DNA of 64,000 bases from Gaiellasilicea sp963765705 (GCA_963765705.1 CAVXXJ010000004.1:1-64000), one strand, 5' to 3'. Positions 45,775-52,524 are shown, numbered from the stretch's first letter. The notes: generated by a model not told the origin, from the sequence alone. Translations and numbers: made by a program.

Positions 45775-45796
45775 CCCCCCTTCGCATGAAGGGGGG
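45775..45796 (+). terminator. Perfect hairpin that contains the start codon of the next gene
   Basis: CCCCCCTTC-GCAT-GAAGGGGGG: 9-bp arms around a 4-base loop. It lies 12 bases past the aceA stop, as a terminator would, yet the ATG of the receiver gene (45786-45788) is within loop and right arm. No ribosome site precedes that ATG. It may attenuate translation or end aceA transcription. See findings. Confidence 0.6.
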
Positions 45797-46169
45797 AAAG
45801 CCGATCCGCGTGCTCGTGGTCGACGACCACCAGATGTTCACGCACGCGCTCACGACCGTCCTCGAGCAGGACGGGCGCTTCGAGGTCGTCGGGACGGCCG
45901 CGACCGGGCGTGAAGCGGTCCGGCTGGCCAAGGTCGGCAACGCGGAGGTCGTGCTGATGGACATGTCGATGCCGGTGCTGGACGGCCCGGCAGCGACACG
46001 ACGCCTCGTCGCGCTCGAGCACGCCCCGCTCGTGATCGCCCTCAGCGGTCACACCGACGGGCTCTCCCGCGCGGCGGCGCTCGAGGCGGGCGCGTCCGCG
46101 TTCGTGACGAAGTCCGAGGCGTTCGACGACCTGGTCAACACGATCCTCGAGACCTGCGGCCGCACCTAG
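45786..46169 (+). CDS. Stand-alone response-regulator receiver protein
   Basis: 127 residues. The receiver domain fills the protein: IRVLVVDDHQMFTHALTTVLE (acidic pair), VVLMDMSMPVLDGPAATRRL (phospho-acceptor Asp), VIALSGHTDG (Ser/Thr switch) and GASAFVTKSEAFDDLV (Lys). N-terminal DDHQMF resembles NarL-type regulators, but there is no output domain, so it acts by protein contact. No kinase gene lies nearby. Start is ATG 45786, inside a hairpin and without a ribosome site; an internal GTG would cut into the first beta strand and is unlikely. Confidence 0.8.
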   Translation: MKGGKPIRVLVVDDHQMFTHALTTVLEQDGRFEVVGTAATGREAVRLAKVGNAEVVLMDMSMPVLDGPAATRRLVALEHAPLVIALSGHTDGLSRAAALEAGASAFVTKSEAFDDLVNTILETCGRT

Positions 46170-46174
46170 CTGCG

Positions 46175-46624
46175 CTAGCGCCTGGCGACCAGTTTGTACA
46201 CACCGTCGCGGGTGCGCACGACCAGCTTGGCGCCGACGAGCTCTCGACGCAGCGTGGCGACGTCGTGGTGGTAGCGCCGCAGCACCGCGTTCAACTCGCG
46301 TTCCCGATACGTGCGGTCGGTCTCGAGCTTGTCCGCCAGGTACTGGAGGACCACGGCGCGCTTGGCGCGCGAGGTGGGGATCGAGAGGAGCCGACCGTCA
46401 CCGTCCAGGAAGTTTCCGAGCACCTTCTCGGCGTCCGTCATCGTCCGTCGCTGGTTGGAGTGCTTCGCGAGCCACTCCATGAGCTGCGAGTGCTCGACCC
46501 GCCACTCGCGGCCGATCCGGTAGCCCGGGATCTCGCCTGCCTGGAGCTTCCGCTGGACGACCTGGTGGTTCAGCCGCAGGAGGTCGGCGACCTCGCCTGC
46601 CGTGTAGAGGACGAGTTGGGACAT
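46175..46624 (-). CDS. Excisionase-type HTH plus DUF2087 regulator
   Basis: 149 residues. An N-terminal MerR/excisionase-like helix-turn-helix (LYTAGEVADLLRLNHQVVQRKLQAGEIPGYRIGREWRVEHSQLMEWLAKHS, residues 6-56) joins a DUF2087 domain (VLGNFLDGDGRLLSIPTSRAKRAVVLQYLADKLETDRTYRERELNAVLRRYHHDVATLRRELVGAKLVVRTRDGVYKL). DUF2087 is usually the C-terminal part of ArsR-type or acetyltransferase-linked regulators. DNA-binding, cytosolic; target unknown. Two exact 10-bp direct repeats lie within 30 bp of its start and suggest autoregulation of the BldC/Xis kind. Confidence 0.75.
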   Translation of the reverse strand: MSQLVLYTAGEVADLLRLNHQVVQRKLQAGEIPGYRIGREWRVEHSQLMEWLAKHSNQRRTMTDAEKVLGNFLDGDGRLLSIPTSRAKRAVVLQYLADKLETDRTYRERELNAVLRRYHHDVATLRRELVGAKLVVRTRDGVYKLVARR

Positions 46625-46634
46625 GACCGTACTT

Positions 46635-46654
46635 TAACGTATTCTAACGTATTC
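46635..46654 (-). promoter_or_regulatory. Tandem 10-bp direct repeats (iterons) upstream of the DUF2087 regulator
   Basis: TAACGTATTC occurs twice without gap at 46635-46644 and 46645-46654, 11 bp ahead of the start codon at 46624. A degenerate third unit (minus strand AAGTACGGTC) reaches toward the start codon. Ten-base spacing puts each half-site on the same face of DNA, as in MerR-like BldC or excisionase binding to head-to-tail repeats. It is AT-rich against a GC-rich background. Confidence 0.5.
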
Positions 46655-46666
46655 GGACGGATAATC

Positions 46667-46696
46667 GGCGGGCGACGGCGCGAACCGCCGCCCGCC
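46667..46696 (-). terminator. GC-rich hairpin downstream of the secreted-protein gene at 46704
   Basis: GGCGGG and CGGCG arms pair with CGCCG and CCCGCC around a CGAAC loop, with a 3-base bulge. It sits 8 bp past the stop of the minus-strand gene and 40 bp from the next start. No T-run. Likely ends the four-gene secreted cluster. Confidence 0.5.
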
Positions 46697-46703
46697 ATGT
46701 AGC

Positions 46704-47129
46704 TCACCGAGGCCCAACGCGGAACGAGAAGCTCCGCTCGATCACAACGTTGTTGAGAACGATGCGGATGGCGCCGCGGATGATCTTGTTCGCCGCGTTG
46801 CGCGGGAGACGAACGGTGCAGATTGCGCTTCCACCGGAGACGCGCACTGCGGGTGTGAGTGACCTCGCGCCGAGTCGGAACGCGCATGCCACACGCTCGG
46901 CTCTGAGCTCCGCCGCGGCGGGAGTCGCCGGCCGAACGACGATCGCCGCGGTCATGCCCGGGCGAGCCTTGCGCGGGAGGTTGAGCGTCGCAGCGTCCAG
47001 GGCGGGCGGAGGCGGCGCTCCGCCGGGCGGAGGGGGTGTGCCGCCGTTCGCCGCGGCGGTGCCGGCGCAGACGGCGAGCGCCACCGCGACCGCAAGGGCG
47101 GAGAGAAGGCTGGAGGTTCTACTGAACAT
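46704..47129 (-). CDS. Small secreted protein, type A of the duplicated surface pair
   Basis: 141 residues from ATG 47129 (GAGGA upstream). Signal peptide MFSRTSSLLSALAVAVALAVCAGTAAA, then a short proline-rich linker and a domain of about 95 residues: LPRKARPGMTAAIVVRPATPAAAELRAERVACAFRLGARSLTPAVRVSGGSAICTVRLPRNAANKIIRGAIRIVLNNVVIERSFSFRV. The two Cys and the SGG-x3-C, IRIVLNNVVIERSFS pattern recur in the C-terminal domain of the protein at 47897-48928. Beta-rich, probably extracellular; function unknown. Lies 56 bp downstream of the type B gene, without its own promoter motif, so cotranscribed. Confidence 0.75.
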   Translation of the reverse strand: MFSRTSSLLSALAVAVALAVCAGTAAANGGTPPPPGGAPPPPALDAATLNLPRKARPGMTAAIVVRPATPAAAELRAERVACAFRLGARSLTPAVRVSGGSAICTVRLPRNAANKIIRGAIRIVLNNVVIERSFSFRVGPR

Positions 47130-47185
47130 GTCGTTCCTCGCTTTCGGGTCGAGATTGAGTTGGAGCGCGGACATCAGTGGTCGGC

Positions 47186-47716
47186 TCAGAACCGGCAGGT
47201 GGCGGCCACTGCGAGGCGGCCGCTGTTGTAGTCATGGACGTCGAGGAAACCCCCGGCGCCGCCTGCGCCGACGAACCGGTCGGCGAACCAGTAGTACTCC
47301 GCGTAGGCGTAGTACGTCCCGGAGCTGTTGACGTTGAAGTGCGTCGCTCCGCTCTGCCAGTTCCGGCTGCCGTAGTCGTACCAGCTGTCATCGAACATGG
47401 CTGCCCACCCGTCGTCGGTGGCCTGACGGGCCTTCCAGGACCCCGGGATCCACTGGCGACTCTCGACGTGGTAGACCCAGGCGCGGTAGGCGACCAACTG
47501 CGTGTGAGATGGCCCGATCACGATGACGTTCCCGGCCGGGCTGACGGGAAGAGCCCTCAGGTGAGGTGCGGCGACGATGATCTGACCGTTGAGGCAGCTG
47601 GCCTCGGCCGGCTGATACGGGCCGATCGTTCCCCACGCAGCGCTTGCAGGAGCTGCGGTGACGAGGACGACGGCCGCGACGATGGCGAGCATCGTGATGT
47701 GGAGTTGCTTGCCCAT
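47186..47716 (-). CDS. Secreted protein, type B of the duplicated surface pair
   Basis: 176 residues from ATG 47716, preceded by AAGGAG. Signal peptide GKQLHITMLAIVAAVVLVTAAPASA. The mature part has one early Cys (SCLNGQIIVAAP) and one near the end (AATCRF), likely a disulfide. Between them are VAYRAWVYHVESRQWIPGSW and FNVNSSGTYYAYAEYYWFADRFVGAG. The same order of elements occurs in the protein at 49094-49591. Tyr/Trp-rich, no catalytic motif, probably a beta-sandwich surface or binding protein. A promoter of the shared type precedes it. Confidence 0.75.
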   Translation of the reverse strand: MGKQLHITMLAIVAAVVLVTAAPASAAWGTIGPYQPAEASCLNGQIIVAAPHLRALPVSPAGNVIVIGPSHTQLVAYRAWVYHVESRQWIPGSWKARQATDDGWAAMFDDSWYDYGSRNWQSGATHFNVNSSGTYYAYAEYYWFADRFVGAGGAGGFLDVHDYNSGRLAVAATCRF

Positions 47717-47762
47717 CTGGCTTTCTCCTTGCTCGTGTCCCCGGCGGGGACTGTGCATCTGA

Positions 47763-47828
47763 CGCTACGAGGGAGCAGCTGCCGCGTCGTTCGCCGGGAT
47801 GACCCCAGAAACGTCACCGTCGCGACAC
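47763..47828 (-). promoter_or_regulatory. Shared-architecture promoter in front of the type B gene at 47716
   Basis: Read on the minus strand: GTGTCGC (47828-47822), 29 bases, GAACGAC (47792-47786), 16 bases, CGTAGCG (47769-47763), then 46 bases to the ATG. The GAACGAC and CGTAGCG pair has -35/-10 spacing and looks like an ECF-type promoter; the GTGTCGC box would lie about 70 bp upstream of the start of transcription. The same three boxes with the same spacings occur at two further sites. Confidence 0.6.
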
Positions 47829-47848
47829 TCGAAAGCGGCCGGGAACGG

Positions 47849-47878
47849 CCTGAGGCCGGGCCTGCGCCCGGCCTCAGG
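47849..47878 (-). terminator. Strong hairpin downstream of the gene at 47897
   Basis: Perfect 13-bp arms (CCTGAGGCCGGGC at 47849-47861, partner at 47866-47878) around CTGC. It begins 18 bp past the stop of the minus-strand type A gene and just ahead of the next promoter, so it separates the two duplicate units. Confidence 0.8.
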
Positions 47879-47896
47879 TGAGCAGTCGAGCGGCGC

Positions 47897-48928
47897 CTAC
47901 GCCGGCCGGAGTTGGCGGCTGAAGCTGCGCGAGACGACGTCGTTGCCGATCCTGACCGTCATCTCGATGCGAACGTGGCCGGCTCCGCGCCGGCCGAGCA
48001 GCGCCGAGCAGGTGACTGTTCCGCCCGACCGGCGGGCGACGAACCTGAGCGCACGACCGGCGAGCTTGCCCCGGCACGTGGTCGCGATCCGGTTGCTGGG
48101 CGTCCCGCTGGGAAGCCGGAACGACATCGAAGCGACGAGGTAGCGCCGCGTCACCCGCTTGACGATGGTGAGCTTGCTGCGGAGGAGCGTCGCACCTGGG
48201 GACTGTGTCCCCGGGGACGTCCCAGGATCCTGCCCGGGGCTCCCCGGCTTGACAGGTTGCTGCGGACCGGTCGTCTGGCCCGGTCCCGAAGGGGGAGTGG
48301 CGAACGGGGGCGGTTGCGGCAGGTCGCCGAACGGCGGCGGCGCGGGAGGCGTAGGAAGACCCGGCTGCCCAGGGCCTGGCTGCACAGGGCCGGGTTGCAC
48401 AGGGCCGCCCTGTGCCCGCAAGTTGACGTAGTAGGCGTCGACGTTTGGGGCGTCGTCGCGACCTTGCGTCGTCAGGTCGGCGGACCGGACCCAGAAGGCA
48501 ATCGTCGCCGGATCGCCGAGCGACGCAGCGGCGATCGCGATCCGGAAGGGCGCAGCGGCAGTCGCGGAGAGCCCCGCAACCGCGGAGAGCTCGAAGGCGG
48601 AGCCACTCCAGCGCCAGTGGCTCACCTCGCGATTCGGCCCGTGGAGGACGAGCACCTGGTCGATCCCGGCGCTGCCGGTGCTCACCGCGTTGTCCGAGTC
48701 GATTCGGACCTCGTAACGGTGGGTGGCGCCGAGAGCGGCGACGCCGGCCGGGGTGAGTGTGAACGTCACCGTCCCGCCGCTCTGGTCGACGCTGACGGCG
48801 GTGAGGTCGGGTGCGCCGGAGGTCGCATCGCCCGCAGGATCGGCGAAGCTGCCGCCGGAAGCCACTGCCCCCGGCGCAACCACGGCTGCCGATACGAGCG
48901 TGGCCAGAATGAGAAATAGACGTGCCAT
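47897..48928 (-). CDS. Secreted protein with N-terminal beta domain, proline-rich linker and type A C-terminal domain
   Basis: 343 residues from ATG 48928 (AAAGGAG upstream). Signal peptide MARLFLILATLVSAAVVAPGAVA. An N-terminal domain (GSFADPAGDATSGAPDLTAVSVDQSGGTVTFTLT..., about 165 residues) resembles a surface beta sandwich. A linker of about 75 residues rich in Pro/Gly/Gln (QPGPVQPGPGQPG repeats) follows. The last about 90 residues (FRLPSGTPSNRIATTCRGKLAGRALRFVARRSGGTVTCSALLGRRGAGHVRIEMTVRIGNDVVSRSFSRQL) align with the type A protein at 46704-47129, including both Cys. Function unknown; probably a surface-exposed modular protein. Confidence 0.75.
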   Translation of the reverse strand: MARLFLILATLVSAAVVAPGAVASGGSFADPAGDATSGAPDLTAVSVDQSGGTVTFTLTPAGVAALGATHRYEVRIDSDNAVSTGSAGIDQVLVLHGPNREVSHWRWSGSAFELSAVAGLSATAAAPFRIAIAAASLGDPATIAFWVRSADLTTQGRDDAPNVDAYYVNLRAQGGPVQPGPVQPGPGQPGLPTPPAPPPFGDLPQPPPFATPPSGPGQTTGPQQPVKPGSPGQDPGTSPGTQSPGATLLRSKLTIVKRVTRRYLVASMSFRLPSGTPSNRIATTCRGKLAGRALRFVARRSGGTVTCSALLGRRGAGHVRIEMTVRIGNDVVSRSFSRQLRPA

Positions 48929-48966
48929 GTGGTCTCCTTTGCGGTTGGGTCGGGACATGGCACTCA

Positions 48967-49032
48967 CGCTACGGCCGGCTGGTTGCGCGGTCGTTCGCGC
49001 GCCCGACGCACCGACTGTGTCGGTGGCGACAC
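48967..49032 (-). promoter_or_regulatory. Shared-architecture promoter in front of the gene at 48928
   Basis: Minus strand: GTGTCGC (49032-49026), 29 bases, GAACGAC (48996-48990), 16 bases, CGTAGCG (48973-48967), 38 bases to the ATG. All three heptamers are identical to those at 47763-47828 and spacings are equal, although the sequence between differs. Confidence 0.6.
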
Positions 49033-49045
49033 TCGCATCGCACGC

Positions 49046-49074
49046 GAAGGGCACGGCACCAGGCCGCGCCCTTC
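49046..49074 (-). terminator. Hairpin downstream of the gene at 49094
   Basis: GAAGGGC (49046-49052) pairs with GCCCTTC (49068-49074), with an inner GGC/GCC extension. It begins 20 bp past the stop of the minus-strand type B gene and just upstream of the next promoter boxes. Confidence 0.6.
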
Positions 49075-49093
49075 GTGGCTGAACGTGGCTCGG

Positions 49094-49591
49094 CTACGCC
49101 TTGCAGTAGCCGTTCGACGGGCCGCCCATGTCGACGTGCTGAGCGACCGCCGACGTCTGGCCGCTGCCGACGTCGCTGTTTGCGTACCAGTAGTGCTGAA
49201 CGACGACGGCGTAGTACGAGCCCGTCGCGACGGTGAACTGGGCCGTTTCCGGCTGGTTGGTCTGGAACGAACGGAACGTCGACGTGGTCCCGCCCCCGGT
49301 GACGTGGCTCCACAGCCACGCGCCCGTCGCCGCGTGCTCCCAGTGCTGATTCACCCAGCGATACAGAATCGCGCGCTGGGCGACGTGCTGGCCGGCCGCG
49401 GTCACCGGGCCGGCGACGACGCTCTGCACCTGCTGCATCGAGGCGCTGACCGTGATCCGGCCCTGGCCACACTGAGCCGTCGCCGAGTGCGCCGCGGTCG
49501 AGCCCGTCGCCGCGCCGGCGGCCTGAATGCCCCCGATGAGCGCGGCGGCGATCGCAGCGGCCGTGACGATCCAGGCTGCTGACTTCGTCAT
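49094..49591 (-). CDS. Secreted protein, second type B copy
   Basis: 165 residues from ATG 49591. Signal peptide MTKSAAWIVTAAAIAAALIGGIQAAGA. It aligns with the protein at 47186-47716: QCGQGRITVSAS versus SCLNGQIIVAAP, QHVAQRAILYRWVNQHWEH versus QLVAYRAWVYHVESRQWIP, QFTVATGSYYAVVVQHYWYANSDVGSG versus HFNVNSSGTYYAYAEYYWFADRFVGAG, and a final Cys (GYCKA versus TCRF). Identity is moderate, so the duplication is old. First gene of the four-gene block in transcription order. Function unknown. Confidence 0.75.
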   Translation of the reverse strand: MTKSAAWIVTAAAIAAALIGGIQAAGAATGSTAAHSATAQCGQGRITVSASMQQVQSVVAGPVTAAGQHVAQRAILYRWVNQHWEHAATGAWLWSHVTGGGTTSTFRSFQTNQPETAQFTVATGSYYAVVVQHYWYANSDVGSGQTSAVAQHVDMGGPSNGYCKA

Positions 49592-49632
49592 TGTGGTACC
49601 TCCCTCGGTCGTTGTTGGAGCTTCCGAGAGGA

Positions 49633-49698
49633 GGCTAGGAGCGTCGTGCGCGGGCGTCGTTCACGGCCGCGATACACGCAGCGTCACCGGCACGACAG
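49633..49698 (-). promoter_or_regulatory. Shared-architecture promoter in front of the gene at 49591
   Basis: Minus strand: CTGTCGT (49698-49692), 29 bases, GAACGAC (49662-49656), 16 bases, CCTAGCC (49639-49633), 41 bases to the ATG. The first and last boxes deviate by two bases from the other two promoters; the central one is identical and spacings are the same. Confidence 0.55.
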
Positions 49699-49705
49699 AG
49701 GTGAG

Positions 49706-49753
49706 TGGGCGGTGAGAGGCTCGAACTCCCGACCCCCCTGCGTGTAAAGCAGC
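49706..49753 (-). tRNA. 3' fragment of tRNA-Val (anticodon TAC), probable attachment-site scar
   Basis: On the minus strand the anticodon arm (GCTGC-TTTACAC-GCAGG, first pair mismatched), variable loop, T arm (GGGAG-TTCGAGC-CTCTC) and 3' acceptor strand ACCGCCC with discriminator A can be read. No D arm or 5' acceptor strand precedes them, and CCA is not encoded. Fragments running from the anticodon loop to the 3' end are the identity segments that tyrosine integrases leave at the distal end of an integrated element. An intact tRNA-Val is expected outside this window. Confidence 0.6.
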
Positions 49754-49812
49754 AGCGGGCACTTTGCGGACCGCCGCGCACTTCCTCGAAAGCCACTCCT
49801 CAGCAGGGATTT

Positions 49813-49902
49813 CTAGGCGATCCTGACGGCTTCGCTCAACGCCCGAATATAGGCCTCTGCGCCCATGCTGTGGGATGTATGTGGGATGGCGTTGTCGCCT
49901 GT
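49813..49902 (-). pseudogene. Possible C-terminal remnant of an integrase gene next to the tRNA fragment
   Basis: A 29-codon open stretch ending in TAG at 49813 reads IPHTSHSMGAEAYIRALSEA near its end and is closed by TAA at 49903, with no start codon. It lies 60 bp from the tRNA fragment, where an integrase would end. There is no catalytic motif, so the assignment is weak and rests on position. The rest of the 49592-50121 interval holds the tRNA fragment, an 11-bp repeat pair and nothing else recognisable. Confidence 0.25.
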
Positions 49903-49991
49903 TTAGCTAACAGACAACTCTGTTTCGCACCTTGGTGCATATGCCTGCTGACATGACCGTGGCGGTACCGAACGGCAGGGCATCCGCGATT

Positions 49992-50013
49992 CTGAACAGC
50001 GTCTGAACTTTCG
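49992..50013 (+). promoter_or_regulatory. 11-bp direct repeat pair (site 0 of the island set)
   Basis: CTGAACAGCGT and CTGAACTTTCG follow each other without gap, giving CTGA at 11-bp pitch, the spacing used by OmpR/PhoB-type regulators. It lies about 110 bp ahead of the histidine-kinase remnant. Confidence 0.35.
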
Positions 50014-50121
50014 GTTGCGGGGGCGTGAAACCGGCCTGGAACGCTCGCGCTCCGACGTCACGACCGCTACGACGGTGGGTACAGCACCAAGCGACCGCCT
50101 CACGCCTGAGCCGCACAGCGG

Positions 50122-50296
50122 ATGTTCGACCGCTTCTGGCGCGACGACTCCGCCCGCCAAGCGAACCCGGCGCGGGTCTAGGCCTCGTGATCGCTCGGGC
50201 CTCGTCGAAGCCCAGGGCGGCACGATCTGGGCCGGGCAGCGCGCCCAGCGGCGCGGTGCACGAGTCTCCTTCACGCTCCCTGTCGCCGGCAGCTGA
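50122..50296 (+). pseudogene. Histidine kinase C-terminal remnant
   Basis: MFDRFWRDDSAR is the F-box region of a sensor kinase; GLGLVIARA is the G2 box; LVEAQGGTIWAGQRAQRRGARVSFTLPVAG is the end of the HATPase domain. They lie in three frames: a TAG and a shift separate the F box from the G2 box, and one missing base follows ARA. No upstream H-box or membrane part can be found. Truncated and decayed kinase gene. Confidence 0.7.
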
Positions 50297-50349
50297 CACT
50301 CCGACGGCAGCGGCCGACGCGGCAACATCAGGGATGGCGATCGCTGCTG

Positions 50350-51645
50350 TTACTTGACAACCAGTACCGGGCTCACCGTTCCTGTCGAGGGGTGAAGGAT
50401 CCGCAGCTTGGAACCGCGGCCGGCGCGGACGTAGCGATAGAAGAAGCCGCGCTCCGTCGTCCGGTAGGCGCCGTTGACGGTATGCCACGCTCCGAGCCGG
50501 AATTGCTGCAGAAGGTAGGACTGCCGTCCTTCTCCTGGACGAACGTGACCCCAGACGGCGGTCGTGAGGTTGCGTCGGTACGCCTGCGAGGCTGCGACCA
50601 TGTACGCACTGAGGGCAGGCTTGGCTCTGCCGCCAGCGGTGATGAATCCGCTCTGCCAGCGGCCCACATCGGGCTCATCGGCGTAGAGATAGTGAATGAG
50701 GATGTCGACGCGTTCGGCGTTGAAGGCCCGCCGGGCTGCGTCGCCGACGTAGCTGGCCTGGACGGCGGGTGAGACGCCGAGGATCTGGTCGGGCGGGTTG
50801 GTCTGATAGCCGTACTCGGTCAGCCAGATGCGCGTCGTGGAGCTGAAGTTCGCCTTCACGTGTCGGATGAGGCGGTCGAGCGTGGCCATTGTGATCGTCT
50901 CGCAGTGGTCGCAGCCACCGCTCCACGGCGTCTCGTTCCTCCGTAGCGGGTACGGGTGATGGGCATACGCGTCGAGGTGTGCGCGCGCGCCCCGCATACC
51001 CCGAATCCACTGTACGGGCGAGACGCCGCCGCTTCCTCCTCTCGGCGCCGTGACTCCACCACCGACGAGCGCCCGCGGATTCGCCGCCTTCAGGGCCGCG
51101 TAGGCCGGGTTCAGGAGCGTCTGCACGTAGGTCTTCGGGGACGTCGGACGGAGCCAGCGGCGCTGGTTCGGTTCGTTCCAGATCAGCCAGTGCCGGACGA
51201 AGGGGTAGCGCGTCTGCGCGGCGTACGCGAAGGCCGCGAGCGACCACTTGCTGCTGGGGGCCCAGTTGGCGCTGCGGCCCTGGTTCGCCCAGGCGGGAGT
51301 GCCCAAGAGGGTGACGATCGGCACGATGCCGTGCGATGCGAGAGCCGGAAGCACCGAGTCGGCGACACCCCAGCGATATGCCGGATCGCCGTCGTGGCGC
51401 GCATGGTCCGGTCGGGTCGTCGCGATGTCTCGCCAGTTGAGCGTGAAGCGCACGAGCTTGACGCCCATGCCGTCGAGTGTCGCAACGCGTTCATCGACCG
51501 TGCCGGGTCCGTAAGCCAGCCAGGCGTCGTCCTGGATCCCGTAGCGGATGGAGGGCGATGCTGTCGCGGGAGCAGGGTGCGAGAAGCCGCAAGCAAGTGC
51601 CACCGCGACGAGCAGGAACAGTAGTAGTGCACGTGTCATCGGCAT
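50350..51645 (-). CDS. Secreted clan-A glycoside hydrolase-like protein, paralogue 2
   Basis: 431 residues with signal peptide (MTRALLLFLLVAVALACGFSHPAPATA). The mature part begins SIRYGIQDDAWLAYGPGTVDERVATLDGMGVKLVRFTLNWRDI, then LLGTPAWANQG, WLIWNEPNQRRWLRPTSPKTYVQTLLNPAY (acid/base Glu near residue 156), AYAHHPYPLRRNETPWSGGCDHCETITMATLDRL and IWLTEYGYQTNPPDQILGVSPAVQASY (nucleophile Glu near 277). It aligns along its whole length with the protein at 2686-4023. Target polysaccharide unknown. Intact, although it lies among decayed genes. Confidence 0.8.
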   Translation of the reverse strand: MPMTRALLLFLLVAVALACGFSHPAPATASPSIRYGIQDDAWLAYGPGTVDERVATLDGMGVKLVRFTLNWRDIATTRPDHARHDGDPAYRWGVADSVLPALASHGIVPIVTLLGTPAWANQGRSANWAPSSKWSLAAFAYAAQTRYPFVRHWLIWNEPNQRRWLRPTSPKTYVQTLLNPAYAALKAANPRALVGGGVTAPRGGSGGVSPVQWIRGMRGARAHLDAYAHHPYPLRRNETPWSGGCDHCETITMATLDRLIRHVKANFSSTTRIWLTEYGYQTNPPDQILGVSPAVQASYVGDAARRAFNAERVDILIHYLYADEPDVGRWQSGFITAGGRAKPALSAYMVAASQAYRRNLTTAVWGHVRPGEGRQSYLLQQFRLGAWHTVNGAYRTTERGFFYRYVRAGRGSKLRILHPSTGTVSPVLVVK

Positions 51646-51960
51646 TCCCTTCTACGTTGTTGCGGCCGAGATCGAAAGGACGGCATGTGTGCCGTGGGCG
51701 AGCAGGAGCTCGTTACGTCGATCCGCGGGGTCTCGCTCGAGGGTAGCCGTGCTTTCCGGACTCGGTGCAGCCAAGCGCCGAGTCGCTGCGTTTCATGAGG
51801 GGACGCTGAGGTGCGCCGAACATCGGCCGCCGCCGGTCGCCCGCAAGAGACGCCGAGCGCGGTGCCATGATCCGGCTCACGCCGCCTCGTCGGGCGGCTG
51901 GCCGCGGGTCGAACGATTCGACTCTCAGGCGCGCCGAAATCCTGTCCCGCCGACGCGTTG

Positions 51961-52004
51961 CTGACGGAATCTTGAGCGTCCCTGGCCACCGCCCTGACAC
52001 TTCC
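51961..52004 (+). promoter_or_regulatory. 11-bp direct repeat array (site 1), near-copy of site 3
   Basis: In 11-base units: CTGACGGAATC, TTGAGCGTCCC, TGGCCACCGCC, CTGACACTTCC. The 39 bp from 51966 match 34 of 39 bases at 57309-57347. It ends 17 bp ahead of the ATG at 52022. The rest of the 51646-52021 gap shows only a 21-bp motif at 51781 (see findings) and no gene. Confidence 0.5.
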
Positions 52005-52021
52005 GCAGGCACCATCTCCGG

Positions 52022-52294
52022 ATGGGAGAACGCCTGCCTCAGAGCGTCAGCCAGTTCCTCGAAGCGCACATCGACTCGGTCGAGCAGCTCGACGCGCTAC
52101 TCCTGCTGCGTGGGGAGCCAGGCCAGACACGCAGCGACCGACACACGCGCGACCTCGCACGCTGCTATCGACGGGGAACCGCGGTGATCGAGTCGATCTG
52201 GCTCCTTCTCGTTCAGCGACGTTGCGACGGCCGTGCTAGACGCGTGCCCCATCTCGTCGGCAGGCCTCGGATCCGCAGAATTGCGCCCGTATGA
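52022..52294 (+). pseudogene. Truncated small winged-helix-type regulator remnant
   Basis: 90-residue frame from ATG 52022. The first about 35 residues (LPQSVSQFLEAHIDSVEQLDALLLLRGEPGQ) match the conserved start of a family of short actinobacterial proteins with a MarR-like winged helix, in which IDSVEQL-x-LLLL opens the first helices. Beyond GEPGQ the expected SAEEVARELR-type recognition helix is lost; a short echo (VIESIWLLLVQR) suggests small deletions and frame shifts. Probably not functional. It overlaps the next frame by 4 bases. Confidence 0.45.
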
Positions 52295-52524
52295 ACGACG
52301 ATCAAGATCGGGGACGCATCTACGGTTCCTACGTCTTCGACGGAAAGGAGCTGGCGGTCGTGGAGTCGCAGGACGGTTGGCGAGTCAACCACGACGGCAA
52401 GGAGGTAGAGCACGCGAACATCGACCACGCCCTCGCGGGTGCGGTCCGACGATCGCCGGGTCTGATGCTTGGACTTGTCCGGCAAATCCTGAACAGCGCG
52501 CCAGGCAGCGACCTCGGTTCGTGA
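52291..52524 (+). CDS. Small hypothetical protein
   Basis: 77 residues from ATG 52291. Charged and soluble: a beta-rich first half (RGRIYGSYVFDGKELAVVESQDGWRVNHDGKEVEHAN) and a helical end (IDHALAGAVRRSPGLMLGLVRQIL). I do not recognise the family. The GRIYGSYVFDG...DGWRV pattern looks like a small antiparallel sheet. No ribosome site of note. It may be coupled to the upstream remnant through the ATGA-type overlap at 52291-52294. Confidence 0.5.
   Translation: MNDDQDRGRIYGSYVFDGKELAVVESQDGWRVNHDGKEVEHANIDHALAGAVRRSPGLMLGLVRQILNSAPGSDLGS

Noticed and set aside
49706..49753. Full tRNA gene
   Set aside because: No D arm or 5' acceptor strand could be found within 60 bases upstream on the minus strand; only the 3' part is present.
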